From Bordetella petrii (lineage in GTDB: Bacteria > Pseudomonadota > Gammaproteobacteria > Burkholderiales > Burkholderiaceae_B), in NCBI GenBank assembly GCA_017745595.1, contig WMBV01000033.1:1-59690 (forward strand): a stretch of DNA of 59,690 nt, written 5' to 3'. Below the pieces are notes generated by a model. It saw nothing but the letters and a program-made list of their open reading frames with translations. It was not told the DNA's origin and did no database searches. Below are positions 16,496-26,128 of this stretch, in pieces. Both the position numbers and the translations under genes were made by a program. Numbering within the stretch: the first letter of the stretch is position 1; each line of letters opens with the position of its first letter.

Positions 16496-19400
16496 AGCGC
16501 GCAACGACGGCCTGTCGGCCCTGCTGCAGGCCGACGGCACGCTGGACATCGCCGCGGCCCAGGTCTACCCCGGCACTGCGGTCCGGGCTCGCATCGCCGC
16601 GGCCGATGCCATCATCGTCCGCGGCAACGGCAACGCCGGCGCGCCCCTGTCGGCCGGCGGCAGCCTGACCCTGGCGGCGCCGCGCATCGAGCACAACGGC
16701 GTGCTGCGCGCGCCGTTCGGCGAGATCGTGCTGGAAGCCGGCGAACGCCTGGCGCTGGGCCGGGGCAGCCTGACCTCGGTGTCCGGGGCGGGGCTGATCG
16801 TGCCCTACGGCACGCTGTCCAACGGCGAATACTGGCTCGATCCGGCCAACCCGGAGAACATCAACCTCGACGACCCTGACGACTCGTCGACCACCCTGTC
16901 CCACCGCTACCTGTCGGCGCTGCCGGAGAAGCGCGTCGCCCTGCGCGCGCCGGACGTGGCCTTGGCCGGCGGTGCGGTGGTGGACGTCTCGGGCGGCGGC
17001 GACGTGTATGCCTGGGAGCATGTGCCCGGGCCTGGCGGTTCGCACGATGTGCTGTCGCTGCCCGGCATGTACGCGGTGCTGCCCGGCTATCGCGGTTTGT
17101 CGCCGCAGGCCGGGGCAGAGTCGGGCGGCCGGGTCTGGCTGGCGGGGGGCGGCGGGCTGGAGGGCGGCTGGCACACCCTGCTGCCGGCGCGCTACGCTTT
17201 GCTGCCCGGCGCTTACGCGGTCCAGGCCACCGGCAATACCTGGCAGTTCGACGCTCCGGGGCAGGGCGGGGCGGTGGCGCTGCGCGATGGGGCCTTTCTG
17301 ATGCGGGGCCGCTCCGGCGACCGCTACGGCGGCAGCAGCCAGCCCGTGAACTCGGCCTGGCGTGTGATGGCGGGCGGCCAGGTGCGCCGGCACAGCGAGT
17401 ACAACGAAGCGCTGGGCAATGCCTTTTTCTCGTCGGAGGCGTTCAAGCTGTCGCAGTACCGCCAGAGCGGGCTGGATGTCATTACGCCTCGGTTGGCCCG
17501 CGACGGCGGCGCGGTGGTATTTGAGGCCACGGACAGCCTGCTGCTCGATGGCAGGCTTGCCTCGCAGCCCGACGCGGGCGGGCGCGGCGGCCTGGTCGAT
17601 ATTGCCGCACGGAAAATAGCCATCATCGGGGCGGGCCGGGACGCCGACGGCCTGCGCGCCGACGGCTACCTGATCGTGGATGCAGCGGGGCTGTCCGGCT
17701 TCGGCGCCGGCAGCCTGCTCGTCGGAGGTGCACGCACGGGCACGGCTCTGGGCCTGGCCCTGGACATCAGCGCGAGCGACGTGCTGTTGCGCAACGATGC
17801 GGACTCGGCGTTGACCAGCCCCGAGGTCATTCTGGCGGCCACGGAACGGGTGGACGTGGACGACGGCAGCGTGCTGCGCTCGCGGGGCGATTTTGCGGGG
17901 ACGGCCTCAGACCTGGTGATGACGCCGCAGGAAGCCGCCGTCTGGGACGACAACGGCACGGGCAATGACCCTTCCGACGACTTCATCTCGACACCCGCGC
18001 GCGACTGGGGCGCGCTGGTGCGCGTGTCCAGCGGCCCGGCGGTGCAGGTGCTGCGCGAAGGCGTGGACACCAGCCGCGGCCGCATGCGGATTGGGGCGGG
18101 CGCACTCCTCGACGGCGCGGGCGCCCTGCTGGTCGATGCCACCGATACCACCGCCATGGCGGCCGGAGCCCGCTTGTCCGGCGCGGCGATGTCAGTGTCC
18201 TCCGGCCGCATCGGCATCGGCGGCGGCCAAGGCCTGGTGCTGGACGAAGCGGCCGTGGCGCAGCTTTCGCGCACGCAGGTCCTGACGTTGCGCAGCTACG
18301 GCAGCCTGGATTTCCATCGTTCCCTGGACCTGGGCGCGGCCGGCCTGGCCAGCGTGGTGCTCGACGCCACGGCGCTGCAGGGCCATGGCGCCAAAGACGT
18401 GCGCGTCACGGCCGAGCGGCTCGTGCTGCAGAATACCGGCGCGGCGGCCGACACCGACGGCGGCGGCCGTGGCCGCCTGACGCTGCAGGCCGGGGAACTG
18501 GTGCTGGGCGAGGGCAGCAAGCGGATCGCCGGCTTCGGCAGCGTGACGCTGGCCGCTGCGCAGCACATCCTGGGCCAGGGCAGTGGTCGGCTCGATGCCG
18601 GGCAAGCGGCGCTCACGCTCGCCGCGCCGGTGCTCTCGGGCATGGACGGCGCCAGCCAGGACCTGCGCACCGAAGGCCGCCTGGCGCTGCGCCAGGCCGG
18701 CGCGGCGCCGGACGAGGCCGCCCTGCTGGCCTACGGCCAGGGTAGCCTGGGGGTGCGCCTGCAGCTGTCCGGCCAGGGCGTGGACCTGGCCATGCCGGTA
18801 CTCGCGCTGGGCGGCAGCATCAGTGTGGACGCCGGCACTGGAAATCTGCATATGGGTCCGCAAGGCCGTCTGATGGCGGGCGGGCTCGCCCTGCCGTTCT
18901 ACGACGTTACGGAATATGCCGACGCCGGCTCCGTCAGCCTGGCCACACGAGGCGGCACCGTGGACCTGCGCGCCGGCAGCGTCGTCGACGTGGCCGCCCA
19001 TCCCGGCGGCGGCCAGGGCGGCAGCCTGTCGCTGTCGGCCACCGAAGGCGGGCGGGTGCGGCTCGACGGCCGGTTGCTGGCCGTCGGCGGCGAGGCGGGC
19101 CGGGGCGGCGACTTCGCCCTGGACATCGACCGCCTGGACGATTTCGGTGCGCTGGCGGCCACGCTCAACCAGGCCGGCTTCGGCGGCGCTCGGCGCTTCC
19201 AGATCCGCGAGGGCGACGTCGTGCTGGCCGGCGCCACCCGGGTGGAGTCGCTGGAGGTGGTGGCCGACCGCGGCGCCGTCACGGTGGCCGGCGACGCGCG
19301 CATCGACGCCCGCGCCCGCTACGGCGGCAGCATCCGCCTGGTGGGCGGGCAGGGGCTGGCGATGCGCGACGGCGCCCGGCTGCTGGCCGGGGCCACGGAC

Positions 19401-22400
19401 ACGGCCGACGGCCTGGGCAGCGGCCGCATCGTGCTGGAAGCGGCCGGCGGGCGGATCGACCTGGCCGGCGGCGTGCTGGACGTGGCCGGCGGCGAAGGCG
19501 GCAAGGTCCGGGTGCGCGCGCGGCGCAATGCCGCCAACGACGGCGTGGCGGTGACGGCGCTGAACGCCCGCGTGGTCGGCGCACGCTCGGCGGTGCTCGA
19601 AGGCGTGCGCCGCTACGACGCCGGCGCCGCCGGCACGGTCGAGTCGGTCAGGGACCTGGCCGTGGCCGAGGCCAACGCCTTCGCCTCCGAGACCGGGCTG
19701 CTGGCGGCGCTGGGCGGGCGGGCCGGCGCCTATGCGCTGGCCGCCGGCATCGAAATCGCCAGCGACGCGGACCTGACGCTGGACAGCGACTGGAATCTGG
19801 CCGAAACCTTCGGCGCAGCGCACCGCGAAGGCACGCTGACGCTGCTGGCCGGCGGCGACCTGCGCATCGCCGGGCACCTGAGCGACGGCTTCGACGCCGC
19901 CAGCCGCACCGCCGCCGGCGGCCAGGCCGCCCGGCTGCTCGACGCGCCGTCCTGGGACCTGCGCCTGGTATCCGGGGCGGACCTGGGCTCGGCCGATGCG
20001 CTGGCGCTGCAGACGCCGGGCGCGCTGGCCGACGGCCGGGGCACGATCCGGCTGGGCACGGCCGACAGCAGCCCGGACGCGGGCGACGGCGCGGGCCGGC
20101 TGGTGCGCACCGGCACCGGCGACCTGACGGTGCGCGCCGGCCGCGACCTGGTGCTGGCGCACAAGGACTCGGCCTTCTACACCGCGGGCCGGCGCGCGGC
20201 CGACCCGACGCTGGGCGGCCTGTTCGATACCGCCAGCGTGGACGCCCAGTACGGGGAGGCGGGCGGCCACGTGGCGGTCCTGGCCCAGGGCGACGTGCGC
20301 GCGCCCACCGAGCCGGGCGCGCGCTCGGAGCAGATCCTGACCGAATGGCTGTTCCGGCAGGGCCGGGTGGGCGGGCCGGAGGACGCGCCGTCGGGCTATT
20401 TCGACCCCTACGAGATCGATCGGAAGTACAGCGGCGGCGGCTACGTCTACGAATTCTCCGACCGGGGCCAGCAGCCGAGCTGGTGGGTCAACTACGCCAC
20501 CTTCGAGCAGGGGCTGGGGGCGCTGGGCGGCGGCAACGTCAGCCTGCAGGCCGGCGGCGACCTGGTCAACCTGGTGGTGGCCCTGCCCAGCCACATGCGC
20601 CTGGCCGGCGGCCGTTCGGCCGCCGACGCAGCGCCGGCCGCGCACCAGCGCAACGGCGGGCAGATGCGGGTGCGCGCCGACGGCGCCATCCGCGCCGGGC
20701 AGTACTACGTGGGCCGCGGCCACGGCGACCTGCGCGCCAGCGAGACGGGCGGAGGCTATCGCCTGCAGACGGCGATCGGGGGCGTCGACTACGCCTTCGA
20801 CATCGCGCCCGTGCTGGCCCTGGGCGATGCCACGCTGGCGCTGAGGACGGCGGGCGATCTGCAGCTGCAGACCGTGGTCGACCCCATGCTGATCCGGCGC
20901 GCCTTCGTCGACGCGGCCGATCAGGCCCTGAAGAGCAGTTACCGGCACGACTCGGCCATGAGCAGCTACACCGGCCGCTCGGCCGTCTCGCTCGTTTCCC
21001 TGGGCGGCAGCCTCAGGCTGATCAACCAGAGCCGCTACGTGACCGCCGACACGTACGGCATACCCGGCATGCCTTTCAGCACGGACCGCGTGGGCATGTA
21101 CCCGGCGCGCCTGAAGGCCGCCGCGCTGGGCGGATCGATGTACCTGGAAAGCGAACTGGCCATGATGCCGGGCGACCGCACGGACCTGCGCCTGCTGGCC
21201 GCCGGCGACCTCGCCTTCGTGCTGCCGTCGGCCCCCTATCGCGGCGGCAGGCGGGGCAGTATCGTGATGACGCTCAGCACCATGGCCGGTGGGCCCCGCA
21301 TCGCCGCGCCGGCCAGACGGTCCTTCCTCTATACGCACGGCGCGGGGGAGTGGACCCAATTCGTCTACAACAACTACGGCGGCCGCTTCGCCACCAACCG
21401 GATCGAGGACAACCCGGACGTTCTGCCCATGCAGGTGCATGACTTCGAGCCCAGCCGCATCTACGCCCGGGACGGCTCGATCACGGACATGAACCTGACC
21501 ATGTCCGAGTCCACGCACGTGCGCGCGGGCACCGACATCCGCAACTTCGACCTGAAGCTGCGCAACCTGCGCGCCTCGGACACCACCTTGCTGCAGGCCG
21601 GCAACGACATCCTGGCCATGCAGGAAATCCGCCGCAGGGTGCCCAGCATGGCCTCCATCCAGGGGCCCGGCCAGCTGCTGCTGAGCGCCGGGCGGGACAT
21701 CCAGGCCGCCGAGCTGGAGCTGTCGTCCAACGGCAACGTCAACTGGAACGCCGAGATCGAAGGCCCCTGGGTCATCGACGGCGAGGTTCAGCGCTTCGCG
21801 GCCCTGCCCGGGCAGGGCGCCGGCATCACGCTGATGGCCGGCATCGGCCAGGCGCCCGACTATGCGTCGTTCGAGCGGGCCTACCTGGACCCGGCCGGCG
21901 TGGGCGCTATGCCCGGCCATCTGACCACCCGCACGGCCGGTGGGGAAATGCTGCCGCTCTATCTGGCCGACGCCGTCGAGCGACGCGACGGCCAGGACAA
22001 GCTGGTGCGCCGCGGCCTGGTGTCCTACATGCAGCAGATGACCGGCCAGGAGCTCAGCCCGCTGCAAGCCTGGGAGCAGTACCAGAGCCTGCCGCTGGCG
22101 GCGCGCCAGCACTTCCTGCGCCAGGTCTTCATGTATGAACTGCGCGACGCCGGACGCGACCAGAACGCGCCGGACGTCCGCGGCCAGCCCGCCAACGGCG
22201 GCTACGAGCGCGGCTACCGCGCCATCGAAACCCTGTTCCCGGGCGGTGGATGGCGCGGCGACGTGGCGGCCACCAATCTTTCGGTGCGCACCAATCGGGG
22301 CGGCGACATCAACGTCTTCACCCCCGGCGGTGGCCTGCAGGTGGCCGCGCTGGGCGCGCCGGCGCCCGACGGCTACGGGCTGGTGACGCTGGCCCCGCCG

Positions 22401-23132
22401 GGCCAGGTCAACGTGTTCGCCGATCAGGACATCGTGGTCAACCGCTCGCGCATCCTGTCCTTCGTGTCGAAGACGGACTCGCTGGGCAGTGACCAAGTGC
22501 TGTGGTCGACGCTGGGCGACATCGACGCCGGCCGCGGCGCCAAGACGGTGCGGGTGGCGCAGCCGCCGGAGATCACGGCCGACGACGACGGCGAGGTGAC
22601 GGTGCAGGAAAACTTGGACATGAGCGGCAGCGGCATCGGCACGGTGGGCGAAGGCGACGTCGACCTGATCGCGCCCAAGGGCACGGTCAACGCGGGCGAC
22701 GCGGGCATCCGCGTGGCGGGTAACTTCAACGTTGCCGCGCTGCAGGTGCTCAACGCGGCCAACATCCAGGTGCAGGGCGAGTCCAAAGGCTTGCCGCCGA
22801 TGGTGGCGGTGAATATCGGCGCGCTGACCAGCGCCAGCTCGGCCGCGTCCGCAGCGGCCTCCGCCGCCGAGGAAACCGTCTCGCGCGCCCGCAACGAGGC
22901 GCGCCAGAATCAGCCGTCCATCTTCACGGTGCGCATCCTGGGCTTCGGAGGTGCCGGCGCAGGCGGTGGCCGAGCAGCGCCCGGCGGTTCGGCGGGAAGC
23001 GGCCCGCCCGCAGATGCTCGGGAAGTTGGATACCGGCCTGACGGCATGGTGCAGGTGTTGGGGGACGGTGAGCTGGCCGGGCGGCAGCTAAGCCGGCTGA
23101 CTGGCGAGGAACGCGGACGTCTGGGCCTGTAG
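16185..23132 (+). CDS. Exoprotein A, C-terminal part (frame continues from the C9 tract)
   Basis: 2315 residues counted from the first in-frame GTG; the frame itself is open from the tract, and this part has no ribosome site or signal peptide of its own. It is collinear with the C-terminal two-thirds of exoprotein C: beta-helix repeats rich in LDVSGG, AGSLTSVSG and GGRVDL-type turns, then the shared block PSWWVNYATFEQGLGALGGG. The conserved C-terminal region (~last 250 residues) follows: GGDINVFTPGGGLQVAALG, GDVDLIAPKGTVNAGDAG, NFNVAALQVLNAANIQVQGE, NQPSIFTVRILGFGG. I assign that end to the DUF3739 type found in FHA-like exoproteins. An 18-bp-stem terminator follows. Translated as one chain with C8, the protein would be about 3825 residues. 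Confidence 0.85.
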   Translation: MVNDGRVGALSLQAGAIRLDDARLAATQSLRLQGPLVQAGAGRSELRAPYILMNGLAAGQAGGEPAGTLAMTARQAIEVTQGYVRGFARTELRTGDLRFAAVDEARNDGLSALLQADGTLDIAAAQVYPGTAVRARIAAADAIIVRGNGNAGAPLSAGGSLTLAAPRIEHNGVLRAPFGEIVLEAGERLALGRGSLTSVSGAGLIVPYGTLSNGEYWLDPANPENINLDDPDDSSTTLSHRYLSALPEKRVALRAPDVALAGGAVVDVSGGGDVYAWEHVPGPGGSHDVLSLPGMYAVLPGYRGLSPQAGAESGGRVWLAGGGGLEGGWHTLLPARYALLPGAYAVQATGNTWQFDAPGQGGAVALRDGAFLMRGRSGDRYGGSSQPVNSAWRVMAGGQVRRHSEYNEALGNAFFSSEAFKLSQYRQSGLDVITPRLARDGGAVVFEATDSLLLDGRLASQPDAGGRGGLVDIAARKIAIIGAGRDADGLRADGYLIVDAAGLSGFGAGSLLVGGARTGTALGLALDISASDVLLRNDADSALTSPEVILAATERVDVDDGSVLRSRGDFAGTASDLVMTPQEAAVWDDNGTGNDPSDDFISTPARDWGALVRVSSGPAVQVLREGVDTSRGRMRIGAGALLDGAGALLVDATDTTAMAAGARLSGAAMSVSSGRIGIGGGQGLVLDEAAVAQLSRTQVLTLRSYGSLDFHRSLDLGAAGLASVVLDATALQGHGAKDVRVTAERLVLQNTGAAADTDGGGRGRLTLQAGELVLGEGSKRIAGFGSVTLAAAQHILGQGSGRLDAGQAALTLAAPVLSGMDGASQDLRTEGRLALRQAGAAPDEAALLAYGQGSLGVRLQLSGQGVDLAMPVLALGGSISVDAGTGNLHMGPQGRLMAGGLALPFYDVTEYADAGSVSLATRGGTVDLRAGSVVDVAAHPGGGQGGSLSLSATEGGRVRLDGRLLAVGGEAGRGGDFALDIDRLDDFGALAATLNQAGFGGARRFQIREGDVVLAGATRVESLEVVADRGAVTVAGDARIDARARYGGSIRLVGGQGLAMRDGARLLAGATDTADGLGSGRIVLEAAGGRIDLAGGVLDVAGGEGGKVRVRARRNAANDGVAVTALNARVVGARSAVLEGVRRYDAGAAGTVESVRDLAVAEANAFASETGLLAALGGRAGAYALAAGIEIASDADLTLDSDWNLAETFGAAHREGTLTLLAGGDLRIAGHLSDGFDAASRTAAGGQAARLLDAPSWDLRLVSGADLGSADALALQTPGALADGRGTIRLGTADSSPDAGDGAGRLVRTGTGDLTVRAGRDLVLAHKDSAFYTAGRRAADPTLGGLFDTASVDAQYGEAGGHVAVLAQGDVRAPTEPGARSEQILTEWLFRQGRVGGPEDAPSGYFDPYEIDRKYSGGGYVYEFSDRGQQPSWWVNYATFEQGLGALGGGNVSLQAGGDLVNLVVALPSHMRLAGGRSAADAAPAAHQRNGGQMRVRADGAIRAGQYYVGRGHGDLRASETGGGYRLQTAIGGVDYAFDIAPVLALGDATLALRTAGDLQLQTVVDPMLIRRAFVDAADQALKSSYRHDSAMSSYTGRSAVSLVSLGGSLRLINQSRYVTADTYGIPGMPFSTDRVGMYPARLKAAALGGSMYLESELAMMPGDRTDLRLLAAGDLAFVLPSAPYRGGRRGSIVMTLSTMAGGPRIAAPARRSFLYTHGAGEWTQFVYNNYGGRFATNRIEDNPDVLPMQVHDFEPSRIYARDGSITDMNLTMSESTHVRAGTDIRNFDLKLRNLRASDTTLLQAGNDILAMQEIRRRVPSMASIQGPGQLLLSAGRDIQAAELELSSNGNVNWNAEIEGPWVIDGEVQRFAALPGQGAGITLMAGIGQAPDYASFERAYLDPAGVGAMPGHLTTRTAGGEMLPLYLADAVERRDGQDKLVRRGLVSYMQQMTGQELSPLQAWEQYQSLPLAARQHFLRQVFMYELRDAGRDQNAPDVRGQPANGGYERGYRAIETLFPGGGWRGDVAATNLSVRTNRGGDINVFTPGGGLQVAALGAPAPDGYGLVTLAPPGQVNVFADQDIVVNRSRILSFVSKTDSLGSDQVLWSTLGDIDAGRGAKTVRVAQPPEITADDDGEVTVQENLDMSGSGIGTVGEGDVDLIAPKGTVNAGDAGIRVAGNFNVAALQVLNAANIQVQGESKGLPPMVAVNIGALTSASSAASAAASAAEETVSRARNEARQNQPSIFTVRILGFGGAGAGGGRAAPGGSAGSGPPADAREVGYRPDGMVQVLGDGELAGRQLSRLTGEERGRLGL

Positions 23133-23194
23133 CCGAGGGTCTGCCTACCCGGCGGCAGGCCTGCGACGTATAGCGCCGCATGGCTGACAGTTTA

Positions 23195-23240
23195 GCCAAG
23201 CCAATTGCCCGCTTTTGACAGTGCGGGCAATTGGCTTGGC
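23195..23240. terminator. Strong hairpin terminator between exoprotein A and the convergent protease gene
   Basis: A perfect 18-bp stem (23195-23212 with 23223-23240) has a 10-nt loop TTTTGACAGT and is followed by CTTCTTTTCT. It sits between convergent genes, so it probably serves both strands. Confidence 0.85.
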
Positions 23241-23248
23241 CTTCTTTT

Positions 23249-24625
23249 CTAGCTCAGCAACAAATAAAACTGCTGGCCGTTGCGGCTGAAGGTCAGCAGC
23301 AGTTGTCTACCCGCCGGTGCGTTTTCCAGCAGGGTGCGCACGTCGCTGACGCGGTTGACGGGCGTATGGTTGATGCTCAGCAGGATATCGCCCTGGCGCA
23401 GCTGCGCCGCGGCGCGGCTGCGTTGGCGATACAGGTCGGTGACTGTGACGCCGCCCTGGAGGCTCGTGGGGTCGCTCAGCCCGATACCGTTCAGGCGCTT
23501 GTCCAGCCCGCCGGCGTGCAGCCGCTGGCGTTCCACGGCCGTCACGCGTAGGGAAAGTGTCTCTTCGCTTCCGTTGCGCTGAACGGTCAGTCGCGCGGTC
23601 GAGCCCAAGGGCAGCAGGCCTTCCAGGTTGCGCAGTTCGTCGACCGTGCGCACCGGCTTGCCGTTGACGGCGACGATAATGTCGCCGGCCCGTACCCCGG
23701 CCTTATGCGCCGGCGAGTGCGGCTTCACGCCGGTGACCGCGATGCGGCTGCCGCCGTTGGGTAGACCCATGGTGCGGGCCTGCCTGGGGTCGATGTCGAA
23801 GGTGTCCAGGCCCAAATTGCCGCGGTGTACCTTGCCGTGGCGGCGCAGGTCCCGCATGACCGAGGCGGCGACGTCCGACGGCACCGCAAAACCTATGCCC
23901 ACGTTGCCGCCCGATGGGGTGTAGATCATCGTGTTGATGCCCACCAGTTCGCCGCGTAGGTTGACCAGCGCACCACCCGAACTGCCAGGGTTGATCGAGG
24001 CATCGGTCTGGATAAAGCTCTGGTAGCCGCTTTTTTGCAGGCCCGAACGCTCGATGGCCGACACAATGCCCGAGGTGGCCGCCTGACCCAGACCGAAAGG
24101 GTTGCCTACCGCGACCACGTAATCGCCGACCCGCAACTCGGACGAACTAGCCAGGGGCAGGGCCTGCAGGCCAGAAGCGTTGACATGCAGCAAGGCTAGA
24201 TCGGTGTCCGGGTCGCTGCCCACGACGCGGGCCTCCAGGTCGCGGCCGTCCTGCAGCGTTACGGTAATGGTGCGGCCGTGACGCACCACATGGTGATTGG
24301 TCAGCACATAGCCGTTTTCCGCATCCACGACGACGCCCGAGCCCAGGCTGTGCGCCATGCGATCGGGCGGAGCAAAGGGACGGCCTGGCGTGGCGTAGCC
24401 CCAGTTCGGTCGGGATATGGGTTGTTCACTGGAAATATTGACCACCGCCGGGGTGACGCGCTCGAGCATGGGCGCCAGAGACGGCGTGGGCGCTTGGCCG
24501 CCTTGGGGCCAGTGGCCGGCCAAGGCCGGAAGCGTCACGGCTGTGAGATGCAGGGCAGTCAGCACCGCGGACAACGCGGTGTGGCGGGGATGAAAGTGCT
24601 TTCTGCGTGGCTTGATATCGGACAT
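23249..24625 (-). CDS. Do/DegP-DegQ-like periplasmic serine protease with two PDZ domains
   Basis: 458 residues, about the usual length for Do proteases. The signal peptide ends near TLPALAG. The protease domain (~50-255) shows His112 in TNHHVV, Asp142 in PDTDLALL and Ser216 in NPGSSGGAL. PDZ1 (~265-355) contains GVRAGDIIVAVNGKPV and PDZ2 (~370-455) contains LRQGDILLSINHTPV. The family degrades or refolds damaged envelope proteins, and DegP is known to act on Bordetella FHA during secretion. Lying between two exoprotein cassettes, it could provide quality control for them (inference). DUF805 is just upstream on the same strand. Confidence 0.9.
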   Translation of the reverse strand: MSDIKPRRKHFHPRHTALSAVLTALHLTAVTLPALAGHWPQGGQAPTPSLAPMLERVTPAVVNISSEQPISRPNWGYATPGRPFAPPDRMAHSLGSGVVVDAENGYVLTNHHVVRHGRTITVTLQDGRDLEARVVGSDPDTDLALLHVNASGLQALPLASSSELRVGDYVVAVGNPFGLGQAATSGIVSAIERSGLQKSGYQSFIQTDASINPGSSGGALVNLRGELVGINTMIYTPSGGNVGIGFAVPSDVAASVMRDLRRHGKVHRGNLGLDTFDIDPRQARTMGLPNGGSRIAVTGVKPHSPAHKAGVRAGDIIVAVNGKPVRTVDELRNLEGLLPLGSTARLTVQRNGSEETLSLRVTAVERQRLHAGGLDKRLNGIGLSDPTSLQGGVTVTDLYRQRSRAAAQLRQGDILLSINHTPVNRVSDVRTLLENAPAGRQLLLTFSRNGQQFYLLLS

Positions 24626-24643
24626 CAGAGCAGCGTTAACGCA

Positions 24644-24997
24644 TCAAACGGGTTCATACTCACCATACTGATTAACTTGCTTTTTCGTGTCCGTGGCCCA
24701 CCAGATGATGAGCAAAATGACGCCGATGACCGTCAGTACCAACAACTGCCACCATCCGCTTCGCCCGACGTCATGTAAACGCCGGCTTCCCGCCGCGAGC
24801 GAGGGGATCAGGAAAACGAGGGCGACGATATTGCCGAGCCAGCCCTGGCTGTCTCCCATCGCCGCACCCACCAGGGTGGCACCCCAGCACATCGAGACGG
24901 TGAACAGATAAAACCACCAAAATTCGCTGCGGCTGGCGCGGCCGCTGAACGTGGCGTATTTGGACATGCAGATGGCGATGGCCGTGCTGAAGTTCAT
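24644..24997 (-). CDS. DUF805 inner-membrane protein
   Basis: 117 residues with three to four hydrophobic segments. The family pattern is clear: FSGRASRSEFWWFYLF near residue 17, SLAAGSRRLHDVGRSGWWQL in the middle, then a terminal membrane span followed by KKQVNQYGEYEP. Members are small inner-membrane proteins of unknown function. It ends 18 bp before the start of the Do-like protease gene, so the two may share a transcript. Confidence 0.85.
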   Translation of the reverse strand: MNFSTAIAICMSKYATFSGRASRSEFWWFYLFTVSMCWGATLVGAAMGDSQGWLGNIVALVFLIPSLAAGSRRLHDVGRSGWWQLLVLTVIGVILLIIWWATDTKKQVNQYGEYEPV

Positions 24998-25538
24998 GAT
25001 TCTTAGTCCCTAAGCGCGAAAATATAACAATGGAAATCTATTCTATACAAATTGTTTAAACAAGAGACGATGTTGAGACGCGCGGTTGGGCTGTATTCAT
25101 AAAAGATTCATTGTGGTCATTCATTTCATCGGCTTAGGGTTCTAGCCGACTATCCCGAAACCTGATCTCTACGATCCCAACGAAGCTGAAGGCGCTGCGG
25201 GCGTATTCGAATCACGTTCTGGCGCGGAGCGGTTCAGGATGGCTCGCATGCTGCAAGCACGGGGTTCGTTCCATGAGCGCCTATACGATGACGACCATGA
25301 GTCATCGCATGGGGTCATAGCCATGAGTCGCACGTTTCGGGTCGCCAACTGCCGACCCGTTTGCCTAGCCCGACGTTCCTTTTATTAGGTATCCAGCTTG
25401 GATTCGTTTGACGGTGTTTCTTGCCGCGCAAGAGGCAAGCAGCGCAAAGGCGCGGACGACGCGCGTGGCGCACACGCCTGGCAAGAGGCGTAACTGCACG
25501 CAGACTTGGCCCGTCCAGAGGCAAGCGCTGATAACGTC
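24998..25538. other. Gene-poor interval after DUF805
   Basis: No convincing gene is visible. It holds a Pho-box-like site (25096-25111). About 80 nt after it, a plus-strand frame reads DPNEAEGAAGVFESRSGAE and stays open to about 25390 without a good start codon. That frame could be a decayed gene; no family is recognised. Confidence 0.4.
25096..25152 (+). promoter_or_regulatory. Orphan Pho-box-like repeat with CGACTA downstream
   Basis: TTCAT (25096-25100) and TTCAT (25107-25111) are 11 nt apart and separated by AAAAGA, very like the exoprotein A site. CGACTA occurs at 25147-25152, three bases farther away than in exoprotein A. No clear TGTYYC element or gene follows on the plus strand. It may be a relic of a lost cassette. 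Confidence 0.35.
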
Positions 25539-26045
25539 TCATATTCGGTGTGAGCCGATGCGGTGCTGACCTGTGGCTTGTGTTGGGCGAGCGTTTTCGT
25601 CGTTTCCGGATTGCGGCCCGACAGGAGCTCGAACCGCGAGTCGAGCGCGGCGTGCTAGAAACCGCACATTGGCCGTTCGGATGAACAGCCAGCTCATCAC
25701 ACCGTAAAGAGGGGTCTGTAGCGCTATGAACCCTTGTATAACGTTCAGAGGCAATGGCGGGTCGAGCCAACCGCCGCCGCTGGGCGTGAACAGCGTGGTC
25801 ATCGTCAGATTGATCGCAAGAATGATAGCCGTCAGGCCAACCACAGCCGGGAATTGTTCGTCGTGTGAAAACGGACGCTGCTGCGTTGCAGGAAAGCGGC
25901 TCACCACCAGTGGCAGTGCGATGAGCAGCAAGCTGTAGGTCACGAGCGTGTCGGACAGGTTGTACCACGCGGCGGCGAACAGCCCTGCGGGAAACACAAA
26001 CGTCCAGAGCGCCAGGAACTGGAGCAGCATTTTGAGCAGCGGCAT
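25539..26045 (-). CDS. Four-span membrane protein, unrecognised
   Basis: About 168 residues. The ATG at 26045 is preferred because GGGAG lies at a proper distance; the ATG at 26051 touches it. Hydrophobic segments lie near the N-terminus (LLQFLALWTFVFPAGLFAAA), at ~35-50 (YSLLLIALPLVV), ~70-88 (VVGLTAIILAINLTM) and ~105-125 (IALQTPLYGVMSWLFI). A basic, polar C-terminal tail follows. No family is recognised. Upstream there is a Pho-box-like repeat and CGTCTA in the correct orientation, so it may belong to the same regulon as the exoproteins. Confidence 0.55.
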   Translation of the reverse strand: MPLLKMLLQFLALWTFVFPAGLFAAAWYNLSDTLVTYSLLLIALPLVVSRFPATQQRPFSHDEQFPAVVGLTAIILAINLTMTTLFTPSGGGWLDPPLPLNVIQGFIALQTPLYGVMSWLFIRTANVRFLARRARLAVRAPVGPQSGNDENARPTQATGQHRIGSHRI

Positions 26046-26078
26046 ATCCATCTCCCATGATTGAAGCCGTCATGAATA

Positions 26079-26128
26079 TAGACGCATGGCGAAGCCGGGA
26101 TTCGCCGCTTGTCATGAATAATTCATGA
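26079..26128 (-). promoter_or_regulatory. Pho-box-like repeat and CGTCTA upstream of the four-span membrane protein
   Basis: Read on the minus strand, ATCAT and TTCAT are 11 nt apart (26128-26113). CGTCTA follows at 26084-26079, 33 bp before the ATG. The site is nearly palindromic, so it also reads as GTCAT-N6-TTCAT on the plus strand. The TGTYYC element is missing or very poor. Confidence 0.4.
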
